The translations under genes were made by a program, and so were the position numbers. A model generated the notes under the pieces. It had not been told where the DNA came from, made no database searches, and saw nothing but the letters and a program-made list of their open reading frames with translations. Shown one piece after another: positions 34,584-43,538 of a DNA stretch of 64,000 nt. The DNA is from Rapidithrix thailandica. GTDB lineage: Bacteria; Bacteroidota; Bacteroidia; Cytophagales; Flammeovirgaceae. Within the stretch, counting starts at the first letter, position 1, and each line of letters opens with the position of its first letter. The DNA is taken from assembly GCF_039710355.1 (NCBI RefSeq), contig NZ_JBDKWZ010000010.1:200354-264353 (forward strand). Direction: 5' to 3'.

Positions 34584-36630
34584 ACTGTGCTTGATCGTTG
34601 TGCTGTGGGTGTTTTTTTACCCTAACTCCTGGGGGCAATCTACGCAAAACCCTTTTGAGCAAATATTGGAAGAACTTTCCGTAAGCCAAGAGGAAGGGGC
34701 ATACCAGGAGTTGTATGATTTTTATGAAAGATACTACCGGCAACCGATTGACTTGAACCGCACTGACCGGAATGAATTGGAAAGTTTGCATCTGTTGTCC
34801 GTAGAGCAGCTCAATCAATTTTTCTTGCACCGGCAAAGGTTAGGACCTTTATTGTCTATTTATGAATTGCAGGTCATTGAGAGCTTTGATTTGCCTACCA
34901 TTCGAAAGTTATTGCCCTTTGTACAAGTTCCTCATGCATCCCTTGAAAAAGACAACCGTTCGCTTTTTTTTCGGATGAAAGAAGCTAAAAATCACTTTTT
35001 ACTGATGCGATGGGGGAGGGTGTTGGAAACTCAAAAGGGCTTTAAAGAAGATTCATTGGGGCAAACCAAGTACCAGGGAAGTCCCGGTCGTTTGTATTTG
35101 CGCTACCGGCTTAGCCGGCCAAGGGATTTTAGCTTTGGGTTGAGTCTGGAAAAAGATGCCGGTGAGCCACTGTGGCGTTGGGGTGGCTCCCAAAAAACGT
35201 ATGGGATGGACTTTATGTCCTTTCATATTTCTTTGATGAACAAAGGAAACCTTAAAAATCTGACTTTGGGAGATTATAAGTTACAAATCGGGCAGGGTTT
35301 GTTGCTTTCCGGGGGCTTTAGTTTGGGAAAATCTTCGGAAAGCACGATAGGAACCAAACGAAGCACCTTATTGGCCTTGCCGTATACGTCCAAAGTGGAA
35401 ACCGGGTACTTCAGAGGGGTGGCCGGAACGTATCAATGGGGGCAATGTTCGTTGACCGGTTTTGTTTCTGGCAAAAGAATGGATGCTTCGTTGGAGCAGG
35501 ATTCTTTGGAAAGACAAATGATTGTATCTTTTCCGGTGACCGGGTATCATCGTACAGAAAGTGAATGGGAAAAGAAGAATGCATCCCGGGAAATGGTGTT
35601 GGGGCATCACGCCCGTTATGCCAATTCGACCAACTCGTTTTCCGTAGGCCTGACCTCGGTATGGACTCGATACCGGCATTCGGTGAATAAGCCGGATAGA
35701 ATATATACACAATGGGATTTTGAAGGAAGAAGTAATTGGGTGGTGGGCGTAGATTGGCAGTACCAATGGCATAACTTGAGTTTCTTCGGAGAAGGGGGGC
35801 GCTCTGTGAGTGGCGGTTTGGCTTGGCTGTCCGGAATATTGGCCAGCTTGTCCAAGCAAGTGGAGGTTTCGTTACTGTACCGGAATTATGACCGCGATTT
35901 TCATTCTTTTTATGGGAATGCTTTTGGTGAAAACTCGCAGAACAAAAATGAAAGAGGGATTTATTTGGGTTGGAAAATTATCTGGTCAAGGAAATGGCAA
36001 CTGGCGGGTTATGTCGATCAGTTTACTTTCCCCTGGTTGAAATATCAAGTAGATGCCCCTTCTTCGGGGTATGAAGTGTTCAGTCGCTTGACCCATTCAC
36101 CCAAAAGACATTCGAAAATATACTTCCAATACAGGTATGAAAAGAAAGAAAAAAACTTGACAGGCTCTTCGTCAAAAGCTTCCGGTGTCAGCCCGGTGGT
36201 AAAACAAAATTATTTAGTAAATGCAGAACATAAAGTGAGTGACTTTTTTAGTCTTCGCACTCGCTTGCAAGGGACATTTTACCGCCAGGAAGCTTTACAC
36301 CATGGATTGGCCATGATGCAAGATGTGTACTTTACGTATCGTAAATTCCGTTTGTCTTTGCGTTTTGCAGCTTTCCAAACTCCTCATTACGAAACCCGGC
36401 AATATGCTTATGAGCGCGATGTGTTGTATTCCTTTTATATTCCGGTTTATTATGGAGAAGGTAGTCGCCATTATGCCTTATTGAAATACAAATTGTCAAG
36501 GAGTATCTCATTAGATCTCAAATATGCAGTTACGTTACAGACAACCGCACAAAGTACCGGTTCCGGTTGGGATGAAATTGCAGGGCCACGCAAATCAGAA
36601 ATAAAGTGCCAGATACGGGTGAAGTTATGA
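34573..36630 (+). CDS. Helix-hairpin-helix domain protein with beta-rich body
   Basis: About 685 residues from ATG 34573, which overlaps the end of the barrel gene (ATGCTCAATAA). A signal peptide (residues 1-21, ending SWGQ) is followed by a ComEA-like double helix-hairpin-helix region (about 55-120: DLNRTDRNELESLHLLSVEQLNQF, then SIYELQVIESFDLPTIRKL). The remaining 550 residues are beta-strand-rich and look like an outer-membrane barrel (FSFGLSLEKDAG, NLTLGDYKLQIGQGLLLSGG). Helix-hairpin-helix motifs usually bind DNA, so the combination in an exported barrel is striking. Similar proteins are widespread in Bacteroidota with no known role. A bidirectional terminator follows. Confidence 0.8.
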   Translation: MLNKLCLIVVLWVFFYPNSWGQSTQNPFEQILEELSVSQEEGAYQELYDFYERYYRQPIDLNRTDRNELESLHLLSVEQLNQFFLHRQRLGPLLSIYELQVIESFDLPTIRKLLPFVQVPHASLEKDNRSLFFRMKEAKNHFLLMRWGRVLETQKGFKEDSLGQTKYQGSPGRLYLRYRLSRPRDFSFGLSLEKDAGEPLWRWGGSQKTYGMDFMSFHISLMNKGNLKNLTLGDYKLQIGQGLLLSGGFSLGKSSESTIGTKRSTLLALPYTSKVETGYFRGVAGTYQWGQCSLTGFVSGKRMDASLEQDSLERQMIVSFPVTGYHRTESEWEKKNASREMVLGHHARYANSTNSFSVGLTSVWTRYRHSVNKPDRIYTQWDFEGRSNWVVGVDWQYQWHNLSFFGEGGRSVSGGLAWLSGILASLSKQVEVSLLYRNYDRDFHSFYGNAFGENSQNKNERGIYLGWKIIWSRKWQLAGYVDQFTFPWLKYQVDAPSSGYEVFSRLTHSPKRHSKIYFQYRYEKKEKNLTGSSSKASGVSPVVKQNYLVNAEHKVSDFFSLRTRLQGTFYRQEALHHGLAMMQDVYFTYRKFRLSLRFAAFQTPHYETRQYAYERDVLYSFYIPVYYGEGSRHYALLKYKLSRSISLDLKYAVTLQTTAQSTGSGWDEIAGPRKSEIKCQIRVKL

Positions 36631-36657
36631 AGGAAATAGGAGGGCTCATAAAACAAA

Positions 36658-36686
36658 AAAACCTCCATTTATGAAATAGAGGTTTT
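36658..36686. terminator. Bidirectional terminator
   Basis: AAAACCTC and GAGGTTTT arms around a 13-base loop, with A-runs and T-runs on the outer sides, lie between two convergent genes. Confidence 0.75.
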
Positions 36687-36723
36687 CCATCGATTATTCC
36701 TAAAAAAGTACATTATATTCTTA

Positions 36724-38253
36724 CTACCTACCGACACGGGTTGGTGTCAAAGGGTTGGAATCTTTTTTAGGAAATAGCTGGTTGAAGTTGTTCCACCGGA
36801 CATAATTCCAGCTTAAAAAACTGGTATTCAAATATGATTTTTTAAATGTTTCCAGGCGTTTATCCAGGTAAATAGCTTGATTTTCTGTGAGATAGAGCTT
36901 TTCCCGGTTCTCTTCTAATAGCAGCAAGGCTTCGTCCGATAACCCTAATAAATAATTTGCATCTACCTGACCGATATAGTTATCCGTATTGAGATTATAC
37001 CGGGTGATGACAATATCCCAGTTGAGGCTGCAAACCAACAGCAAGGTGAAGTAGATATTCCAACTATTCACATTCCACAAATAGAAGCTGGATTTTTTAT
37101 AATGGATTTTGATAAATACGGTGATAATTCCCAAAAGAGTCATGAACAGAAACACCCATACGCCAATGCGTTTGTGAGAGAGGCCGTAGTACTGTGTATA
37201 GTGAAAATTGCGGACCGCTACCGAGATGGCAAGAATAGCATTCTGGAACAGCCAACCATAAGTAAGTAATTTGAAGGTTTTGTTTTTCGGGAAAAAATTA
37301 AGCATCCCTTTAAAGAAGAACAGAATAATTCCCACAGAAAGCAAAATGCTGAAAATAAGCAGGTAGGTGCCTTCATGCACAAATTGTGAAAGGCTGTTTA
37401 CATCGGAGTAGTCAAAGCCAATCCATACCCAAAAAATATCAATCATATTTACCGAAAGGAGTAATACGTTCATCGCCAACGCAAGAATCACCCCTGACCG
37501 CAACAAGTTCCGGTAGTTGATCACTTGTGTGTACCCCTCTACATCTATGGAAGCATTTTCGGCATTGGAAGCATAATAATGTTTGGGTACTAGCAAATCC
37601 TGATAATCTTTGTCGCTGCCTACGAGGGCTATATGCCGGTATTTGTGAAGCATACCATAGACGATGAAAGCGCCACAGGCAAAGAAAAATACATTTCCTA
37701 TCGAAAAGTGATCCGTAAACATGGATATGCGATCTCCTAGCCAAGTTTCTACCAAATTGACTTTTGTCTTAAAAATAGGATTTGCAGCTTTGAACAAGGT
37801 ATAGAAGAAGGGGACAATTATCAGGGGAATGACCGTGATTCTTGCAATGGATTTTATTTGGAGAAAAGTTGACTGGGAGATGGGGATTTTTTTTATCAGT
37901 TTTTTCAAGTAATAAGGCAGGCTGATATAGGTCTCCCAGGCTTTGAGCAGCGCATAAAAAAGGGAGCGAAGGTCTGGTGCTTTGTAATAGCCGATGGCCA
38001 GAGCCGTAGATGTCAGTGCCATAAAGATGGCCAATTCGGAGTGATGAACCAATATCATGACAATGGAAAATATCCAGCCTCCAAAAGCCATTTTAAACCC
38101 CTTGTTCAGAGAGTGCCAGGCTTCATTTTTGAGCCAGTAAAATGAAATATAAACGCAGAAAACCAGGAGGTTGAGGCCCAGTACTTCTTTCCAAAACAAT
38201 AGGTAAAAGAGGACGCTGCCAAAAGCGCTATAGGTATTTTGATACTTTTTCAT
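36724..38253 (-). CDS. DUF4173-type integral membrane protein
   Basis: About 509 residues from ATG 38253; the frame opens 39 bases earlier. About 12 membrane helices are predicted from hydrophobic stretches. The segment RNFHYTQYYGLSHKRIGVWVFLFMTLLGIITVFIKI is typical of the DUF4153/DUF4173 membrane family. The C-terminal 120 residues are soluble and helical. The function is unknown. It is the last gene of a three-gene minus-strand operon after a small membrane protein and a winged-helix regulator. Confidence 0.8.
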   Translation of the reverse strand: MKKYQNTYSAFGSVLFYLLFWKEVLGLNLLVFCVYISFYWLKNEAWHSLNKGFKMAFGGWIFSIVMILVHHSELAIFMALTSTALAIGYYKAPDLRSLFYALLKAWETYISLPYYLKKLIKKIPISQSTFLQIKSIARITVIPLIIVPFFYTLFKAANPIFKTKVNLVETWLGDRISMFTDHFSIGNVFFFACGAFIVYGMLHKYRHIALVGSDKDYQDLLVPKHYYASNAENASIDVEGYTQVINYRNLLRSGVILALAMNVLLLSVNMIDIFWVWIGFDYSDVNSLSQFVHEGTYLLIFSILLSVGIILFFFKGMLNFFPKNKTFKLLTYGWLFQNAILAISVAVRNFHYTQYYGLSHKRIGVWVFLFMTLLGIITVFIKIHYKKSSFYLWNVNSWNIYFTLLLVCSLNWDIVITRYNLNTDNYIGQVDANYLLGLSDEALLLLEENREKLYLTENQAIYLDKRLETFKKSYLNTSFLSWNYVRWNNFNQLFPKKDSNPLTPTRVGR

Positions 38254-38311
38254 GATTGTATGTTTAAAAGTCCAAAGAACTTTGAAATTCAAAGTAAAGG
38301 TGTAAAAAAAA

Positions 38312-38617
38312 TTAGTTCTTAATTTGCTGTTGAATGAGTTGTTCTAAAGCAGTAATATGTTCGGCAAAAGCCCCTTTGCCTTCTTCGGTCACCCGGTAAG
38401 AGGTATTGGGCTTTTTCCCGACAAACTGTTTTCTGATTTCTATGAGTTTTAACTTCTCCAAAGAGTTCAAATGGCTGGCAAGGTTGCCATCGGTAGCTTC
38501 CAGGGTTTCCTTCAAGGTATTGAATTCCACCCAATCATTCACTACCAGAATAGACATAATGCCCAATCGTAGTCGGTTTTCGAAGGCTTTATTGAGTTTG
38601 GAGATATAATTTTTCAC
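38312..38617 (-). CDS. Winged-helix transcriptional regulator
   Basis: A 101-residue protein of the HTH_34 winged-helix type (MarR/ArsR-like fold). It has ENRLRLGIMSILVVNDWVEFNTLKETLEATDGNLASHLNSLEK, where the recognition helix is DGNLASHLNSLEKLKLI, and the wing VGKKPNTSYRVTEEG. There is no sensor domain. Its start overlaps the stop of the upstream membrane-protein gene by 4 bases, which indicates translational coupling. Regulators of this type with membrane-protein partners usually control their own operon; that is inference here. Confidence 0.88.
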   Translation of the reverse strand: MKNYISKLNKAFENRLRLGIMSILVVNDWVEFNTLKETLEATDGNLASHLNSLEKLKLIEIRKQFVGKKPNTSYRVTEEGKGAFAEHITALEQLIQQQIKN

Positions 38618-39237
38618 TTCTCGTATTTAAAATACATAATCGTCCCGTAAAGAATATGCATGAGGCCGAAGCCTATGCTCCAGAATAGCAGGCCGTATCC
38701 CAGGAAAAAACTGGCCAATAGGCCTAAGCTAATCTCGATGATGCCAAGATAGCGAATATCGCTTAAGGTGTATTTACTCGCATTGATCAAAGCCAATCCA
38801 TAGAAAATCAAAGTAGCAGGGGCCACCAATACAATAAATTGTTGAAAGATAAGGATCAAACAAAAGAGGCCTCCGGTTGCCAAGGGTAGTAATAGATTGC
38901 TGAGCACTCTTTTGGTCGTGTGGTCCCAGGTTTTCAAGCCTTTCTTTTTGGCATTCCGGGTAGTGAAATAAATGCCCGTTGCCACCGCCAGTACAATGAT
39001 CCCCAAGGCATCAAGCAGTAACCATTGGATGAGGTCCGGAGAGATGTTTTGATCTTGATACAGGCTGGCCGATCCATATTCCTTTTTGAGTAATAAATAG
39101 GCAATGGCCGCACCTCCAAGGGCAAAAATTCCTGCAAATATACCGGACAATCCACTCAGTGAGATAAACCGAGAGGAGCGCTCCATCAGCGAACGTATTT
39201 CGGAAATTTCCTGATGAATGTCTTTGGGTGGATGCAT
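38614..39237 (-). CDS. Four- to six-helix membrane protein, operon partner of the regulator
   Basis: A 207-residue protein. A soluble N-terminus (EISEIRSLMERSSRFISLSG) is followed by about six hydrophobic helices (LSGIFAGIFALGGAAIAYLLL, LLLDALGIIVLAVATGIYF, LLLPLATGGLFCLILIF and so on). I recognise it as the conserved Bacteroidota membrane protein that usually precedes a small winged-helix regulator, without a known function. It overlaps the regulator gene by 4 bases. Confidence 0.75.
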   Translation of the reverse strand: MHPPKDIHQEISEIRSLMERSSRFISLSGLSGIFAGIFALGGAAIAYLLLKKEYGSASLYQDQNISPDLIQWLLLDALGIIVLAVATGIYFTTRNAKKKGLKTWDHTTKRVLSNLLLPLATGGLFCLILIFQQFIVLVAPATLIFYGLALINASKYTLSDIRYLGIIEISLGLLASFFLGYGLLFWSIGFGLMHILYGTIMYFKYEK

Positions 39238-39520
39238 AGTGAGAATTTATTGTAAAGTACTTTGAAATACAAAGCTAATGGCTTTACTAAAATTAACCAA
39301 AATAATAGCCGGATTATTTTACCGGAAAGCAAATAATTTAAGGTAACTGTTTCCTCTAAGTAAATCATCGCTTGATTACTCCACAGGGGTGCTTGGTTGT
39401 ATTTAATACAGTTTTAAAGAAATTAAATTGGGGTTTGCTGCGGTTTTCCCTGATCTTTGTAGTGTACTACCTTTTTTGAATTTGTTCTGTTTCTACTGAT
39501 TACGTATAGTTTATCCACTT

Positions 39521-39694
39521 ATGAAAAACCAAAATGTCCTTTTACCTTTTATTGCTGCCATTCTCCTTTTCGGGTTGGGAATCTATTATTTTCTTTTTGA
39601 AAGAAGCCAAGGGAATCTATGGATGATTTTACTGGGTGGTTCGGTGTTTAACCTGTTCTTGGCTTATCATTTCAAATCACAAAAAAAGCATTAA
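39521..39694 (+). CDS. Small two-helix membrane protein (57 residues)
   Basis: ATG at 39521, 57 codons, stop at 39692-39694. There are two hydrophobic helices: residues about 7-25 (LLPFIAAILLFGLGIYYFL) and 33-50 (LWMILLGGSVFNLFLAY). A basic end (KSQKKH) follows. It has no recognised family. It is short but the codon use and helix spacing are protein-like. It stands between the membrane-protein operon (opposite strand) and the his leader. Confidence 0.55.
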   Translation: MKNQNVLLPFIAAILLFGLGIYYFLFERSQGNLWMILLGGSVFNLFLAYHFKSQKKH

Positions 39695-39893
39695 ATCCTT
39701 GATAGGAAATAAGGGGGGTAACTGTTAAATCGTAATCCGGGGTATTCAAAATTTGAAAACTGCTATAACCTGCTGAATCATAATGTTTTGTGCTTGCATC
39801 GGCTTTCCGGAAGGTGAAGAGGTTTTTATTTTGTTTACAAAAAATTTCCATCAAATATTTGCGTAAGTCCTCTTTCTTTGCTCTCTTCGAGGT

Positions 39894-39956
39894 ATGATTC
39901 AACCATTACGTTGTCCATATCATCATTCCTCCCATCACCATCATCATTGCCACTAA
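39894..39956 (+). CDS. His-rich leader peptide of the hisG-hisD operon
   Basis: A 20-codon frame (MIQPLRCPYHHSSHHHHHCH) ends at TAA 39954-39956, 119 bases before hisG. Eight of 20 codons are His, which is the signature of an attenuation leader whose translation senses charged tRNA-His. Downstream, GCAAGGGCG-TTT-CCGCCTGC (about 39961-39980) and TGTCC-GTTT-GGACA (40028-40041) can form hairpins. A canonical T-run terminator is not evident, so the mechanism is open. Confidence 0.75.
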   Translation: MIQPLRCPYHHSSHHHHHCH

Positions 39957-40027
39957 TGATGCAAGGGCGTTTCCGCCTGCCAATTAATCAATCCATAAAT
40001 ACACATACTGCTTAAACATTTACAATC

Positions 40028-40041
40028 TGTCCGTTTGGACA
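40028..40041 (+). promoter_or_regulatory. Hairpin between the his leader and hisG
   Basis: TGTCC-GTTT-GGACA forms a perfect 5-base stem 35 bases before the hisG start. It could be part of the leader's alternative structure. Confidence 0.4.
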
Positions 40042-40075
40042 TAAACCTTTTGCATATTTTCAAAACCTATATTTT

Positions 40076-40927
40076 ATGATACGGCTAGCAATACAAAAGT
40101 CCGGTAGATTAAGCGAAGCATCTTCCCAGTTGATCAAAGATTGTGGGATAAACATTGTAAACGGAAAAGGCAAACTGAAAGCTACCGCCAGCAACTTCCC
40201 ATTGGAAATCCTCTTTTTACGCGATGACGACATCCCGGGGTATGTTGCGGATGGCGTTGCGGATTTAGGAATTGTCGGGGAAAATGTGGTGGCCGAGAAA
40301 GCCAAAGATATCCATATTGTACACCGTTTGGGATTTAGTAAATGCCGTTTGTCGTTGGCCATTCCCAAAGCCGATACGTACAATTCCATTGCCGACTTAG
40401 AAGGTAAACACATTGCTACTTCTTATCCGAATATTCTTGGAGATTACCTGAAAGAACAAAAGGTGAATGCCAATATTCATGAAATCAGCGGGTCGGTAGA
40501 GGTTGCACCTAGCATCGGGCTGGCCAATGCCGTATGCGATATTGTAAGTTCGGGAAGTACTCTTTTTACCAATGGCTTGAAAGAGGTGGAGGTGATTTTC
40601 CGTTCGGAAGCCGTTATGATCGGCAGCCCGGAAGTCAATGCCGAGCAGCAGAAAATCATTGAAAAGTTGTTGTTTAGAATTCAATCCTTGCAAAGAGCGA
40701 AAAATAACAAGTATATTTTGTTGAATGCCCCTAAGGATCAATTAGATGCCATCATTGAGCTGTTGCCGGGGATGCGTAGCCCTACCATTCTTCCATTGGC
40801 AGAAGACGGTTGGTATTCGGTACATTCTGTGATCAACGAAAACGACTTTTGGGATAAAATCGAAAGCATTAAAGAGGCCGGTGCGCAGGGGATATTGGTA
40901 GTACCGATTGAGAAAATGATTTTGTAA
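40076..40927 (+). CDS. hisG: ATP phosphoribosyltransferase
   Basis: A 283-residue, long-form (HisG_L) enzyme that joins ATP and PRPP in the first and committed step of histidine synthesis. The N-terminal catalytic part holds IRLAIQKSGRLSE, ADLGIVGENV and the PRPP-binding region ISGSVEVAPSIGLANAVCDIVSSGSTLFTNGL. The C-terminal 75 residues are the regulatory ferredoxin-like domain (LNAPKDQLDAIIELLPGMRSPTILPLAEDGWYSVHSV), which usually gives histidine feedback inhibition. It is preceded by a His-rich leader peptide and followed 44 bases later by hisD. Confidence 0.96.
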   Translation: MIRLAIQKSGRLSEASSQLIKDCGINIVNGKGKLKATASNFPLEILFLRDDDIPGYVADGVADLGIVGENVVAEKAKDIHIVHRLGFSKCRLSLAIPKADTYNSIADLEGKHIATSYPNILGDYLKEQKVNANIHEISGSVEVAPSIGLANAVCDIVSSGSTLFTNGLKEVEVIFRSEAVMIGSPEVNAEQQKIIEKLLFRIQSLQRAKNNKYILLNAPKDQLDAIIELLPGMRSPTILPLAEDGWYSVHSVINENDFWDKIESIKEAGAQGILVVPIEKMIL

Positions 40928-40971
40928 ACGTTTCGTCTTGAAATGAAGGAAGTTCATCTATCATTAAAGCT

Positions 40972-42249
40972 ATGCAAGTAATTAACTATCCTACACCAGA
41001 GCAGTATGCAACCATTATTCAGCGTCCGGTGATGGACTTTGAAGAAATTGAACAGCGAGTGCGGCCTATTATGGAGGCGGTAAAGACAAGGGGAGATGAA
41101 GCCCTGCGGGAGTATTCTTTGCAATTTGATAAGGTTGCGATCCGTGATATACGGGTGACCCCGGAGGAATTAGAGCAAGCCGAAAGCCAACTGACCCCCG
41201 AGCTGAAAGAAGCAATACAAGTGGCCTATCAAAATATAGAAACCTTTCACCGTGTGCAAAAGGAAGCCGTACAGAAAGTGGAGACGATGGAGGGGGTGAC
41301 CTGTTGGCGCAAAAGTGTGGCAATTCAAAAGGTAGGTTTGTACATTCCGGGAGGAACTGCCCCTTTGTTTTCTACGGTGTTGATGTTGGGGATTCCGGCC
41401 AAACTTGCCGGATGCGAAGAATTGGTGTTGTGTACCCCTCCGAATGCTCAGGGACAAATTCATCCGGCCATTCTTTTTACCGCTAATTTGATTGGTATAC
41501 AAAAGGTGTATAAAGTAGGTGGAGCCCAGGCTATTGCCGCCATGACCTTTGGTACTGAAAGTATTTCAAAAGTGTATAAAATATTTGGTCCCGGAAACCA
41601 ATATGTGACTGCGGCCAAGCAATTGGCAACCAAAGAGGGAGTGGCCATTGATATGCCGGCCGGACCTTCCGAAGTGGCTGTACTTGCTGACCGTTCGGCC
41701 CGGCCGGCTTTTATTGCCGCAGACTTGCTTTCACAAGCAGAGCATGGAGTAGATAGCCAAGTGCTGTTGATAACGGATCACCCTCCTTTGGTAGAGGATG
41801 TGCAAAAGGAAGTAGAAAGCCAACTGGCTCAATTACCCAGAAAAGAAATTGCTGTAAAAGCTTTGGAAAATAGCCGGATGGTTTTGACCAAAACCATGGA
41901 TAAGGCCCTGGAGTTGGTCAATGAATATGCTGCCGAACACTTGATTATAGCCACTGACAATGCCGACGAGTTGGCAGACAGTATTTATAATGCAGGCTCG
42001 GTATTTCTTGGACACTACACTCCTGAATCGGCTGGAGATTATGCTTCCGGCACCAACCATACTTTGCCTACTTATGGTTTTGCCCGCAATTACAGCGGGG
42101 TATCCTTAGACAGCTTTATTAAAAAAGTCACTTTTCAGAAAATCACTAAAGCCGGTATTGAAAAGCTCGGGCCGTATGTAGAAGAAATGGCCGCGGCAGA
42201 GCAGTTGGATGCACATAAAAATGCGGTTACGGTACGTATCAAAGAATAA
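40972..42249 (+). CDS. hisD: Histidinol dehydrogenase
   Basis: A 425-residue enzyme for the last two steps, histidinol to histidine with two NAD. Diagnostic segments are VGLYIPGGTAPLFSTVLMLGIPAKLAGC, KVYKIFGPGNQYVTAAKQ and the zinc/active-site stretch AEHGVDSQVLLITD, then AEHLIIATDNADEL and SGTNHTLPTYGFARNYSGVSLDSFIKKVTFQ. It is the second and last gene of this operon, because a strong terminator follows 25 bases after the stop. The other his genes must be elsewhere in the genome. Confidence 0.96.
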   Translation: MQVINYPTPEQYATIIQRPVMDFEEIEQRVRPIMEAVKTRGDEALREYSLQFDKVAIRDIRVTPEELEQAESQLTPELKEAIQVAYQNIETFHRVQKEAVQKVETMEGVTCWRKSVAIQKVGLYIPGGTAPLFSTVLMLGIPAKLAGCEELVLCTPPNAQGQIHPAILFTANLIGIQKVYKVGGAQAIAAMTFGTESISKVYKIFGPGNQYVTAAKQLATKEGVAIDMPAGPSEVAVLADRSARPAFIAADLLSQAEHGVDSQVLLITDHPPLVEDVQKEVESQLAQLPRKEIAVKALENSRMVLTKTMDKALELVNEYAAEHLIIATDNADELADSIYNAGSVFLGHYTPESAGDYASGTNHTLPTYGFARNYSGVSLDSFIKKVTFQKITKAGIEKLGPYVEEMAAAEQLDAHKNAVTVRIKE

Positions 42250-42273
42250 AAAATAGTGAACAACCATAAATGA

Positions 42274-42316
42274 AACCCCTCCAAGAGAAGCTGTTCAGCC
42301 CCTGGAGGGGTTTTTT
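42274..42316 (+). terminator. Intrinsic terminator after hisD
   Basis: A perfect 10-base stem (AACCCCTCCA/TGGAGGGGTT) is followed by TTTTTT. Confidence 0.9.
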
Positions 42317-42325
42317 GTTATATAC

Positions 42326-42380
42326 CCTCCAATCCTCCAATCCTCCAATCCTCCAATCCTTCATTCCCTCAACCCTTCAT
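42326..42380. repeat. CCTCCAAT tandem repeat
   Basis: Four exact 8-base units (42326-42357) are followed by a degenerate tail ending in TCATTCCCTCAACCCTTCAT. The same 20 bases occur near 31370. Confidence 0.85.
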
Positions 42381-43153
42381 TAATCATTAGGCAGGGGACT
42401 GTGAATGGTCCAGCCTCCGTCTACCATAATCGTTTCTCCGGTGATATGACGGGCTTCTTCGGAGGCCAGAAACATTACCGTGTGTGCAATGTCCTCCACT
42501 GTAGCCGTACGTCCGATAGGAGTTACCCCGTTCCATTTTTCTTCGTATTCAGGGTCTAGTTCGAGTGTGCGTTCCGTTAAGGTCGCTCCGGCACCTACCG
42601 CGTTGACGTTGATGCCGTATTCACCGAGCTCCAAGGCCAGCGATTTGGTCATCATACGGATCCCTGCTTTGGTTAAACCGTACACCGTGAGGTTTTTATG
42701 TGCTTGAAGGCCTGTTACGGAAGACATAAAGATAATTTTTCCGGGATTTGGCTGGCGAATCATGATTTTGGCAGCCGCTTGCGCGGTAAAGAAACTTCCT
42801 CGCAAATTGACAGATACGATTTTATCAAAATCATCCGGATTGCTACTTAAAAAGCTTTCATAAGAAGTAATGCCTGCATTTGCTACAAATACATCAATTC
42901 CGCCTCGCAAGCTGTAAAACTCTTGAAAAGCTTGTTGCATTTCCGGGACATTGGATACGTCAAAGCCCAGTGGGTACACAGCCAGCCGTTGTAGTTGGTC
43001 ATTGATTTTAGTCGCGGCTTCTTCGGCCAGTTTAGCATGGATATCATTCAGGCCTACGGTGGCTCCGGCTTCGGCAAAAGCTTTGCAAATTCCAAAACCA
43101 ATTCCGGCCGCAGCACCAGTGACCAATACCCGTTTTCTTTCGAAGTTTTTCAT
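42380..43153 (-). CDS. Short-chain dehydrogenase/reductase (first)
   Basis: A 257-residue NAD(P)-dependent oxidoreductase of the classical SDR family. It has TGAAAGIGFGI (cofactor-binding Gly motif), NAGI, the Ser of the triad in SSVTGLQ, YGLTKAG (catalytic Tyr and Lys) and the late PIGRTATVEDIAHTVMFLASEEARHITGETIMVDGGW typical of FabG/glucose-dehydrogenase-like members. The substrate is not evident. It is a single gene and its 3' end touches the tandem repeat. Confidence 0.92.
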   Translation of the reverse strand: MKNFERKRVLVTGAAAGIGFGICKAFAEAGATVGLNDIHAKLAEEAATKINDQLQRLAVYPLGFDVSNVPEMQQAFQEFYSLRGGIDVFVANAGITSYESFLSSNPDDFDKIVSVNLRGSFFTAQAAAKIMIRQPNPGKIIFMSSVTGLQAHKNLTVYGLTKAGIRMMTKSLALELGEYGINVNAVGAGATLTERTLELDPEYEEKWNGVTPIGRTATVEDIAHTVMFLASEEARHITGETIMVDGGWTIHSPLPND

Positions 43154-43538
43154 AGTTGAGGAGTAATCGTTTGAGCCAGTTATTTCTTTTGTTTTTAATC
43201 AAAAAACTTGGTTTCTTTTGAAAAGAAATGATTATAGCTATTTGGTTGTAAGTAGTAAATTAGTTTGGGTTTGAAATTCAGTTGTTACTACAAAATGAAG
43301 TTACCCCAATCCCTCTTCTTTCAATTTAAAGATTATTCGGATATCAGTCAACAGAAGCGATGCAGGACCTGTCTTTCTGTATTTTAAAGGTAAAATTGGG
43401 CTAGGGTGATTCAGAATCATTTTCCTGGTAAATTGTTTGTTCAAGTGTAATGCTTAGGGTATTTTACGCTTCAATAGGGCCTTGCCGTAAGAGGTGTTTA
43501 ACCGGGTGGGCAAAGGCCATTAACAGAAAACGAAGATT
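43154..43538. other. 385-base intergenic region
   Basis: It lies between divergent genes. I see no gene, strong repeat or clear promoter element in it. Confidence 0.4.

Noticed and set aside
39672..39902. A 76-residue minus-strand frame over the region before the his leader
   Set aside because: No start signal, no domain, and it overlaps the plus-strand small membrane gene and the leader region, which explain the sequence better.
42326..42357. CRISPR array
   Set aside because: The repeated CCTCCAAT units are 8 bases long with no spacers, so this is a simple tandem repeat. No cas gene was seen.
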